11,679 nt of DNA from Acidobacteriota bacterium (GTDB taxonomy: Bacteria > Acidobacteriota > Terriglobia > Terriglobales > Acidobacteriaceae): positions 1 through 11,679 of the forward strand of contig QIAS01000019.1 in NCBI GenBank assembly GCA_003225615.1. Reading direction: 5' to 3'. Positions within the stretch are counted from its first letter, which is position 1. The number at the start of each line of letters is the position of its first letter. The translations under genes and the position numbers were made by a program. Shown here piece by piece: positions 5,566 to 11,679 of the stretch. The notes under the pieces are model-generated. The model worked only from the letters and a program-made list of their open reading frames with translations. It did no database searches and was not told the DNA's origin.

Positions 5566-8214
5566 ATGACGAAATCAACTTATATGACACAAGTAAAGCT
5601 GCGCCCACACACGTTTAGCTTATTCCTCCTCGTTCCAGTTTTGTTGTCTGCCCACGCGTTTGGAAGTAACCCAATCCAATCCGAAAACGCGAAACTGGGC
5701 ACTACGGCTTGGCAAATCAGCAAAGGCGCCACGAATCATCAAATCGAGGGATATGCTTCCGCTACAAGTGTCAATCGTGGGGGCAGCATCAGCCTGTTTA
5801 CCAACACCACCGACAGTTCGTACAGCATCGAGATCTTCCGGATGGGGTGGTACGGCGGCCTCGGCGGCCGCCGCATGATGCCGACCATTCAGCTGAGCGG
5901 TACGCAACAGCCTGCATGCCCTGTGGTCGACGCCAACACCTTCCGGCTCGAGTGTAATGGGACGAGCCCTTACATACTGAATGTGCCTTACGACCCTGCT
6001 GACCCAACCAACTGGGCCAGTGGTGTTTACATTGCCAAGCTCACGGCTCTGCCCAGCGGCTACCAGGCAAACGTCATCTTTGTAGTGCGTGATGATACAA
6101 GCGCGTCCAAGTACGTGTTCCAAACCGGCGTTAATACGTACCAGGCGTATAACGCATGGGGCGGCAAGTCGCTCTACACCTACAACAGCTCGGGAGGAAT
6201 CCCCGCGACCAAAGTTTCCTTCAACCGCCCCTATGACGACGGCCGTGGTGCGGGGCAATTCTTCTCGTACGAAATCAATATGCTTCGTTTTGTCGAGCGG
6301 GAAGGATACGACGTCTCATATATCACCGACATTGATCTGCACGAGAACTCCAGCGTGCTCTCGAACCACAGCGCAGCTTTGGCGGTAGGCCATTCGGAGT
6401 ACTGGTCTTACCAGATGCGAACTAATTTTCAGAGTGCGCGCGATGCCGGCAAGGGGCTCGGGTTTATCTCTTCCAACAATGTTTACTGGCAGTTGCGTTA
6501 TGAGCCAAGTGTATTCAACGGCGCCGCGGATCGGACAGTGGTGTGTTACAAGGATTACACGAAAGATCCCGTATATTTGGCTGGGGACCCATCCAAGTAC
6601 TTCCTCGTTACGGTTCGTTGGCGAGACTTTCCCGTGAATTTGCCGGAAAACACCCTGGTCGGGCTCATGTACCAGAACGATGGCGTCACGGGTGACATCG
6701 TAATTTCCAATGCTTCGCACTCGTTGTTCAATACAAGCGGCCTGCAGAATGGCACTCACCTTACCGGCTTACTCGGAAAAGAAGCCGATCACTTGTACGC
6801 CGGTGCGCCGGCCGGCATTCAACTTCTGGCACACTCTCCTTATGTCATCGGGACTACGACCTTCTTCGCCGATATGAGCGTGTACACTGCCGCGAGCGGT
6901 GCCAGTGTATTTGACGCGGGGACTTTCAAGCTGCCGTGGGGCCTGGACAACTATGGCAACAACGCGCCCGTCAACGCGGGTGCGCAGCAGTTCGTACGAA
7001 ACGTCCTAGCCAATCTCATCGGAGATCGACCCCCAGTCGCCAATGCGGGAGGGCCTTACAGCGGTATCTCAAAACGATCGATCCAACTTGATGCGACTGC
7101 ATCCTCGGACCCGGATGGCGTAATTCTCGGGTACCAGTGGGATTTCGGCGATGGCACGACGAGCACACTCGCGCAACCAACCCACCAGTACTCTGCGAAC
7201 GGTACTTACACGATCACTTTGGCGGTCACGGACGACGCTGGCTCGCGCAATGTGACAACGACTACTGCCACAATTGCAGATCAGCCCATCGTGAGCCTTT
7301 CACCTTCCACTCTCAGTTTCGCTAATCAGCAAGCAAACACGACGAGTGCGCCACAAACAATGACGCTGACTAATACTGGGACGGCGGTCCTAAGTATCAC
7401 CGGCATCGCAACGACTGGCGACTACTCGCAGAGCAACAACTGCAGTACTTCAGTTGCAGCGGGAACCAGTTACGCGATTAATGTGATCTTTGCTCCTATT
7501 GCTGCGGGCACACGGACCGGTTCGCTGGTGATCACAGACAATGCCACTGGCAACCCTCAGAGCGTTCCATTGAGTGGTACTGGACTTGCCGCGACCACGG
7601 TCAATCTTTCTCCAACCAGCCTAACTTTTGGCAACCAATCTGCCGGCACTACCAGCCCGTCTCAGTCAGTGATGCTTACTAATAGTGGCTCCAACGCGCT
7701 GAATATCGCCAGTATCGCGAGCAGCGGCGACTTCGCCCAGACCAATAACTGCGGTACTTCGGTGGCGCCGAGCGCCAATTGCACCATCAATGTCAGCTTT
7801 ACTCCAACGGCTTCCGGCACCCGGACCGGGACTCTTTCCTTCACCGACAACGGCGCCTCCAGTCCGCAAACCGTTTCGCTCACCGGCGTCGGTGTCGCCG
7901 CCGCGGTCAGCTTCACTCCTGGGAGTTTGAGCTTCCAAGGTCAACTGGTCGGCACAACCGGCACCCCCCAAACCATTTCACTGATGAACAGCGGCCGCGC
8001 AGACCAACAATTGCGGAGGTTCCCTTGGCGTTGGCGCGAGTTGTTCCATCACAGTCAGCTTCACGCCGAGTGCAGCGGGTACTCGCGCGGGTTCGCTGTT
8101 AGTGGCCGACAACGCTCCCGGCACTCCTCAGGCTGCGACGCTGTCTGGCACCGGGTTATTGCCCGTGGTCGGGCTCTCGGTCACAACGCTTACATTCGCG
8201 AGCCAGCAAATTAG
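5566..8214 (+). CDS. Exported N,N-dimethylformamidase-beta-like / PKD / choice-of-anchor D repeat protein, N-terminal part (frameshifted at ~7996)
   Basis: First reading-frame segment of a giant secreted protein. Residues 11-31 form a signal peptide (basic K/R, hydrophobic FSLFLLVPVLLS, then the AHA cleavage site at 29-31). ATG 5566 is the first possible start because a TAA precedes it; ATG 5584 (Met7) would equally keep the signal. Domains: N,N-dimethylformamidase beta-subunit-like (about 35-485), PKD (489-571), ASH/choice-of-anchor D repeats 1 and 2 (574-776), and the first part of repeat 3 (777-810). After MNSG (residue 810) the frame no longer encodes repeat sequence and runs into an Arg/His-rich tail of 72 residues. 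Meanwhile the repeat continues in frame 2 from about 7997 (AQTNNCGG..., GVGASCSITV, NAPGTPQ). The true product should therefore be fused to the following segment, and the last 72 residues are frameshift garbage. The domain architecture suggests an extracellular or cell-surface protein; enzymatic activity is unproven. Confidence 0.85.
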   Translation: MTKSTYMTQVKLRPHTFSLFLLVPVLLSAHAFGSNPIQSENAKLGTTAWQISKGATNHQIEGYASATSVNRGGSISLFTNTTDSSYSIEIFRMGWYGGLGGRRMMPTIQLSGTQQPACPVVDANTFRLECNGTSPYILNVPYDPADPTNWASGVYIAKLTALPSGYQANVIFVVRDDTSASKYVFQTGVNTYQAYNAWGGKSLYTYNSSGGIPATKVSFNRPYDDGRGAGQFFSYEINMLRFVEREGYDVSYITDIDLHENSSVLSNHSAALAVGHSEYWSYQMRTNFQSARDAGKGLGFISSNNVYWQLRYEPSVFNGAADRTVVCYKDYTKDPVYLAGDPSKYFLVTVRWRDFPVNLPENTLVGLMYQNDGVTGDIVISNASHSLFNTSGLQNGTHLTGLLGKEADHLYAGAPAGIQLLAHSPYVIGTTTFFADMSVYTAASGASVFDAGTFKLPWGLDNYGNNAPVNAGAQQFVRNVLANLIGDRPPVANAGGPYSGISKRSIQLDATASSDPDGVILGYQWDFGDGTTSTLAQPTHQYSANGTYTITLAVTDDAGSRNVTTTTATIADQPIVSLSPSTLSFANQQANTTSAPQTMTLTNTGTAVLSITGIATTGDYSQSNNCSTSVAAGTSYAINVIFAPIAAGTRTGSLVITDNATGNPQSVPLSGTGLAATTVNLSPTSLTFGNQSAGTTSPSQSVMLTNSGSNALNIASIASSGDFAQTNNCGTSVAPSANCTINVSFTPTASGTRTGTLSFTDNGASSPQTVSLTGVGVAAAVSFTPGSLSFQGQLVGTTGTPQTISLMNSGRADQQLRRFPWRWRELFHHSQLHAECSGYSRGFAVSGRQRSRHSSGCDAVWHRVIARGRALGHNAYIREPAN
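5668..7020 (+). other. N,N-dimethylformamidase beta-subunit-like domain, copy 1
   Basis: About 451 residues (35-485 of the first segment). Recognised by NPIQSENAK, FRMGWYGGLGGRRM, VNTYQAYNAWGGKSLY, FNRPYDD.GAGQF, the VGHSEYW signature (274-280) and GFISSNNVYWQLRYE. This domain occurs in the large subunit of bacterial dimethylformamidase, an iron enzyme with tyrosine and glutamate ligands, and in many uncharacterised secreted proteins. The conserved EYW and several tyrosines are kept, but the iron ligands cannot be assigned by eye. Compared with copy 2 it is one residue shorter at 'FLVTVRWRDFP'. Confidence 0.8.
7030..7278 (+). other. PKD domain
   Basis: Residues 489-571 of the first segment: PPVANAGGPYSG, SSDPDGVILGYQWDFGDGT and GTYTITLAVTDDAG are the standard PKD beta-sandwich motifs, including the WDFGDGT core. 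Such domains act as extracellular spacers or protein/glycan contacts. It separates the first enzyme-like domain from the ASH repeats; no PKD is present after copy 2. Confidence 0.92.
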
Positions 8215-8461
8215 CACGTTTAGCAGCGCACAGAGCGTCGTACTTAGCAACACCGGCGTAGTTCCGCTTACTATCAGCAACATCTCGACGACGGGCGACT
8301 TTGCTCAGACCAACAATTGCGGTACGGTGGTCGCTGCCGGTGCAAGTTGCATTTTGAATGTCACATTTAGTCCCACCGCTCTCGGGACTAGAAACGGAAC
8401 AGTTGTACTAGCAGATAACGCCGGCAACAGCCCACAGAATATTTCGCTCAGCGGTACCGCA
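7285..8461 (+). repeat. Choice-of-anchor D (ASH-like) repeat array A, units 1-4
   Basis: Four tandem beta-sandwich units of about 100 residues: 7285-7584, 7585-7893, 7894-8155 and 8156-8461. Each follows the pattern LSPxSLxFxxQ...GTTSxxQxxxLxNxG, then TGDYxQTNNCG, then xSCxINVxFxPTxxGTRxG, then DNAxxxPQxxxLSGTG. Unit 3 is only 262 nt long against 300-309 nt for the others and holds the frame change near 7996. Unit 1 has Tyr636 in place of the second conserved cysteine. Confidence 0.9.
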
Positions 8462-11428
8462 ACCGGGCCCACACTAACGTCGGGCAATCCCATCCAGATC
8501 GAAAATGCGAAGCCGGGATCAACTGATTGGCACACTTCAAATTTGGCCACGAACCATCAGATCGAGGGCTACTCAAATCCCACCAGCGTCAACCGAGGTG
8601 GCAGCATCAGCCTGTACGTCAACACCGCTGATAGCAGCTACACGATCGATGTTTTTCGAATGGGGTGGTACGCGGGCCTCGGCGCACGCCGCATGATGGC
8701 ACCCGTCCAAGTGAACGCTGTCCAACAGTCCGCCTGCCCGGTCGTCGACAGCAGCTCCAATCTGCTCGAGTGCAACTGGACGAACCCGTACATTCTGCAG
8801 GTTCCGGGCGATCCCAATGATCCAACCAACTGGCCGAGCGGCGTCTACCTGGCGTTGCTGACTGGTCAGCAAAGCGGATACCAGTCGTACATTATTTTCA
8901 CCGTGCGCGACGACGCCGGAAGCTCGCCCTATGTGTTCCAAGTTGCGGTGGACACCTACCAGGCCTACAACGCCTGGGGGGGAAAGTCGCTCTACCCCTA
9001 CAACAGCACTCAGCAAATTCGCGCGTACAAAGTGTCCTTTAATCGGCCCTATGACGACAATCAGGGTGCCGGCCAGTTCTTCAGCTATGAGTACAACATG
9101 GTTCGCTTTTTGGAACGTGAGGGGTACAACGTCAGTTACATCACCGACGTTGACTTACACGAGAATTCCAACATCCTGCTATCGCACAGTGGCGACTTCA
9201 CGGTCGGCCACAGCGAATATTGGTCGTACCAGATGCGCACCAACATACTGGCGGCTCGTGACGCAGGTGTTAGTCTCGGTTTCATCTCGTCCAACAATAT
9301 CTACCGGCAGGTCCGGTTCGAGCCCAGTACGCAGGGAGGCGTCGCCGACCGTACGATGGTCTGTTACAAGGACTACACGATAGATCCGGTGTACCTGGCT
9401 GGCGATCCATCCAAATACTTCCTCGTCACCGCCGACGCCTGGCGCAGTTATCCTTCAAACCTGCCAGAGGACGCCGTAGTGGGGATAATGTATGAGAACG
9501 ACAATGCGAGCGGTGACATAGTCGTTTACGACGCCTCCAGTTGGTTGTTCAACAGAACTGGACTGCAGAACGGCTCACATATCCCGGGACTGTTGAGCAG
9601 GGAGGTGGATCGCATCTACAACGATGCGACCACTCCGTCCAACATTTCGCTGCTCGCCCATTCGCCTTATACTTTGGCTGGCGATCCCACCGTATATTTC
9701 GGCGACATGACGACGTACACCGCAGCCAGCGGCGCGACGGTATACGCGGCGGGAACCTTCTATCTCTCCTGGGGTGTAGACAGCTACGGAGGAAATGCCC
9801 CAGTTAACCCCGCCGTGCAGCAGATGATGCGGAACCTTCTAGCGCGGTTCGTCCTCCCCAGGCAGCCCGCCGCAAGCTTCTCCCCGATAAGCCTGACCTT
9901 TGCTGCCCAACCGGTAGGCACAACCAGTACGGCGCAGACTGTCGCGTTAACGAATAACGGGTCTGCGGCGCTGAGCATCAGCGGCATCGCGGCTAGCGGC
10001 GATTACGCGCAGACGAACAACTGCGGGACCAGCCTGGGCGTGGGAACCAGTTGTACGATCAATGTGACATTTGCGCCGACGGCGACGGCCACTCGCGCTG
10101 GCACCCTATCGGTTACCGATAATGCCAGTGACAGTCCGCAAACAGTCTCGCTGAGCGGAACTGGGATTGCCCCCGTGGCCTCGTTATCGCCGACAAGCCT
10201 GACGTTTGCCAGCCAGTTGGTGGGCAGCACCAGTGCGGCGCAGACGGTGACGCTCAGTAACACAGGAACAGCGACGCTCAGCATCAACGGCCTCGCGACC
10301 ACCGGCGATTACGCGCAGACCAACAACTGCGGGACCAGCCTGGGCGTGGGAACCAGTTGTGCGATCAATGTGACGTTCGCGCCGACCACCAGCGGTCCTC
10401 GGACAGGCAGCTTGTCGATAACGGATAACGACAGCGCCAGCCCCCAGATAACCACCTTGACCGGGACCGGCTTCGTAGTCGGAACCATTGGCACTTCCTC
10501 GACGACGCTGAGCTTCAGCGATCAGCAAGTGGGCACTACCAGTCCGGCACAATTGATTACTCTGCAAAATACAGGCTCGATAGCGATTAGCATTAGTGCA
10601 ATCACGACAACAGGAGATTATGGCCAGACCAACAGCTGTCCCCCGTCGCTGGAGGTTGCCAGTTCCTGCAATATCAATGTCACGTTCACGCCTTCGGCAA
10701 CCGGTGCTCGCACCGGCTCACTGACAATTAGCGATGATGCCAGTGGCAGTCCCCAGACGGTAGCCCTCACCGGAAATGGGGTGAACATTCCTACGGTCAG
10801 TTTGTCGCCCAGCAGCCTGACGTTTACCGATCAGCAAGTGGGAAGTAGCAGTTCTGCCCAGGCGATCTCATTACGGAACACTGGAACTGTAGTGGTAAAC
10901 ATCACCAGCATTAGCACTACGGGCGACTATTCTCAGACCAATGATTGCGGAGCTTCGCTCGTACCCACTGCTAGCTGCACGATCAATGTCGTGTTTACGC
11001 CGAGTAATACTGGAACACGGATCGGTAGTCTAGGGGTGGCGGATGATGCAAGCGGCAGCCCGCAGACCGTGGCGCTTACCGGCAATGGCACGCCCATGCC
11101 TTCTGTGAGTGTCTCGCCAACAAGCTTGAGTTTTGCAGACCAGCAGATCGGAATGACCAGCCCCGCTCAAGTAGTTACGGTCCAGAATACCGGCGCGGTG
11201 ACGGTTACGCTGAACAGCATTCTCGTCTCCGGCGATTACAACCAGTCCAACTCCTGCGGCAGCACGCTGATTGTGGGCGCCACTTGCTCCATCAACATAA
11301 CTTTCAGCCCAACGACCACGGGATTGAGGAGTGGTACGTTAACGGTGAGCGATGATGCGAGTAATGGCCCACAGACAGTTCCGTTAAGTGGTAACGGCAC
11401 GAGCCGATCAGCAAATTGGTACGTCTAG
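8102..11428 (+). CDS. Continuation of the giant secreted protein: ASH repeats plus second N,N-dimethylformamidase-beta-like domain (frameshifted at both ends)
   Basis: A 1108-codon open frame in frame 2. The nominal GTG at 8102 lies inside a repeat unit and is not a credible start: repeat-coding sequence in this frame already begins at about 7997, just after two in-frame TGA codons at 7982-7987. There is no signal peptide. Domains by residue from 8102: end of repeat 3 (1-18), repeat 4 (19-120), N,N-dimethylformamidase-beta-like copy 2 (129-584), and repeats 5-9 (589-1099). The last nine residues (TSRSANWYV) are out of frame: the repeat resumes in frame 3 at 11403. The segment is best read as the middle of one gene starting at 5566, interrupted twice, either a real pseudogene or assembly damage. 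If expressed alone it would not be exported. Confidence 0.8.
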   Translation: MADNAPGTPQAATLSGTGLLPVVGLSVTTLTFASQQISTFSSAQSVVLSNTGVVPLTISNISTTGDFAQTNNCGTVVAAGASCILNVTFSPTALGTRNGTVVLADNAGNSPQNISLSGTATGPTLTSGNPIQIENAKPGSTDWHTSNLATNHQIEGYSNPTSVNRGGSISLYVNTADSSYTIDVFRMGWYAGLGARRMMAPVQVNAVQQSACPVVDSSSNLLECNWTNPYILQVPGDPNDPTNWPSGVYLALLTGQQSGYQSYIIFTVRDDAGSSPYVFQVAVDTYQAYNAWGGKSLYPYNSTQQIRAYKVSFNRPYDDNQGAGQFFSYEYNMVRFLEREGYNVSYITDVDLHENSNILLSHSGDFTVGHSEYWSYQMRTNILAARDAGVSLGFISSNNIYRQVRFEPSTQGGVADRTMVCYKDYTIDPVYLAGDPSKYFLVTADAWRSYPSNLPEDAVVGIMYENDNASGDIVVYDASSWLFNRTGLQNGSHIPGLLSREVDRIYNDATTPSNISLLAHSPYTLAGDPTVYFGDMTTYTAASGATVYAAGTFYLSWGVDSYGGNAPVNPAVQQMMRNLLARFVLPRQPAASFSPISLTFAAQPVGTTSTAQTVALTNNGSAALSISGIAASGDYAQTNNCGTSLGVGTSCTINVTFAPTATATRAGTLSVTDNASDSPQTVSLSGTGIAPVASLSPTSLTFASQLVGSTSAAQTVTLSNTGTATLSINGLATTGDYAQTNNCGTSLGVGTSCAINVTFAPTTSGPRTGSLSITDNDSASPQITTLTGTGFVVGTIGTSSTTLSFSDQQVGTTSPAQLITLQNTGSIAISISAITTTGDYGQTNSCPPSLEVASSCNINVTFTPSATGARTGSLTISDDASGSPQTVALTGNGVNIPTVSLSPSSLTFTDQQVGSSSSAQAISLRNTGTVVVNITSISTTGDYSQTNDCGASLVPTASCTINVVFTPSNTGTRIGSLGVADDASGSPQTVALTGNGTPMPSVSVSPTSLSFADQQIGMTSPAQVVTVQNTGAVTVTLNSILVSGDYNQSNSCGSTLIVGATCSINITFSPTTTGLRSGTLTVSDDASNGPQTVPLSGNGTSRSANWYV
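8486..9853 (+). other. N,N-dimethylformamidase beta-subunit-like domain, copy 2
   Basis: About 456 residues, clearly homologous along its whole length to copy 1 by eye (NPIQIENAKPG, FRMGWYAGLGARRM, VDTYQAYNAWGGKSLY, FNRPYDDNQGAGQFFSYE, VGHSEYWSYQMRTN, GFISSNNIYRQVRFE, VCYKDYT.DPVYLAGDPSKYFLVT). It keeps the EYW signature and the Tyr-rich motifs. The similarity is strong at the protein level but the DNA has diverged, so the duplication is not recent. It is flanked by ASH repeats on both sides. Confidence 0.8.
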
Positions 11429-11663
11429 TGGGCCGCAGCAGATCAGGGTCCAGAACAGCGGATCGGCTCCGGTAAACGTCACCAGCATCGAGGTTTCGGG
11501 AGACTATCTCCAAACTAACAACTGCGGAGCCAGCCTGAGCGTGGGTTCCGTTTGCACAATCAACGTGACCTTCGCGCCCACGTCCACCGGCACGCGAAGT
11601 GGCACAGTCTCGATCACGGATGACGCCAGCGGGAGCCCGCAGATGGTGTCGCTGACGGGCAAC
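9866..11663 (+). repeat. Choice-of-anchor D (ASH-like) repeat array B, units 5-10
   Basis: Six consecutive units: 9866-10165, 10166-10471, 10472-10780, 10781-11089, 11090-11398 and 11399-11663; unit 11 is cut by the window edge. Intact units are 300-309 nt and share the TGDY-QTN-C-X9-C-INV-F-P pattern with DD/DNAS-PQTV-LTGNG ends. Units 5 and 6 share a 39-nt exact match. Unit 10 is only about 265 nt and carries the second frame change. Confidence 0.9.
10016..10360 (+). repeat. 39-nt exact direct repeat (10016-10054 and 10322-10360)
   Basis: The segments encoding NNCGTSLGVGTSC in units 5 and 6 are identical over 39 nt and lie exactly 306 nt apart, one repeat unit. Neighbouring bases also match closely. 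This marks a recent unit duplication or gene conversion, and shows that the array can recombine or be misassembled. Confidence 0.9.
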
Positions 11664-11679
11664 GCAGTCTCTCTGCCCA
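11403..11679 (+). pseudogene. Third reading-frame segment of the giant repeat protein (unit 10, runs off the window)
   Basis: Frame 3 is open from 11403 to the window end and encodes ADQQIGTSSGPQQ, VQNSGSAPVNVTSIEVSGDY, QTNNCGASLSVGSVC and TDDASGSPQMVSLTGN, a clear ASH unit. It lacks the opening 14 or so residues (the PSVSVSPTSLSF part) that every sibling unit has. No start codon with a ribosome binding site or signal peptide precedes it. It is therefore the shifted continuation of the preceding segment, and the protein probably extends further downstream. Confidence 0.75.

Noticed and set aside
5620..6258. Antisense frames opposite the first dimethylformamidase-like domain (with a similar one at 8573-9016 opposite copy 2)
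   Set aside because: The two resemble each other only because the sense domains are homologous; no start signals or domains of their own.
7985..8010. Programmed ribosomal frameshift at the first frame change
   Set aside because: There is no slippery heptamer, and about 44 nt of repeat-coding sequence are missing, which slippage would not explain.
8102..8104. GTG at 8102 as the start of an independent second gene
   Set aside because: It lies in the middle of repeat unit 3, homologous coding in the same frame begins ~105 nt earlier, and no signal peptide or ribosome binding site is present.
7285..11663. CRISPR-like or satellite repeat array
   Set aside because: The ~306-nt period is in-frame coding repeats with diverged DNA, not short identical repeats with unique spacers.

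Overview
The window looks like an accessory locus of a soil-type bacterium, most likely an acidobacterium (Acidobacteriota, Terriglobia). This assignment rests on the style of the genes, chiefly the very long secreted protein built from ~100-residue 'choice-of-anchor D' (ASH-like) repeats; no taxonomic marker gene is present. All supported genes are on the + strand.

Region 1 (1-5412) is a tight five-gene operon. In order it encodes a D-2-hydroxyacid dehydrogenase (5' end outside the window), a phosphoenolpyruvate mutase with the complete EDK-X5-NS signature, an ATP-grasp carboxylate-amine ligase, a FemAB/GNAT-like acyl or aminoacyl transferase, and an HPr-kinase-like P-loop protein. The first four genes are joined by three successive ATGA stop/start overlaps, and the fifth starts 6 nt after the fourth stops. 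PEP mutase makes the C-P bond of phosphonopyruvate. No phosphonopyruvate decarboxylase is visible, while a reductase-type dehydrogenase is translationally coupled to the mutase. The simplest reading is PEP to phosphonopyruvate to phosphonolactate, followed by ATP-dependent amide or ester formation and acyl transfer, giving a phosphonate conjugate or a phosphonate-decorated surface polymer. The pathway is an inference; the individual families are well supported.

Region 2 (5413-5565) is a 153-nt non-coding gap with no convincing promoter or terminator.

Region 3 (5566-11679) is one giant exported mosaic protein gene, now broken into three reading frames. Its order is signal peptide, N,N-dimethylformamidase-beta-like domain 1, PKD domain, ASH repeats 1-4, N,N-dimethylformamidase-beta-like domain 2, ASH repeats 5-10, then the window edge. 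Frame changes occur at about 7996 and 11402. Each coincides with a repeat unit about 41-44 nt shorter than its ~306-nt siblings, so both look like internal deletions (biological or assembly-made), not single-base errors. The downstream pieces have no signal peptide of their own. Whether this secreted protein is functionally tied to the phosphonate operon cannot be told from sequence.
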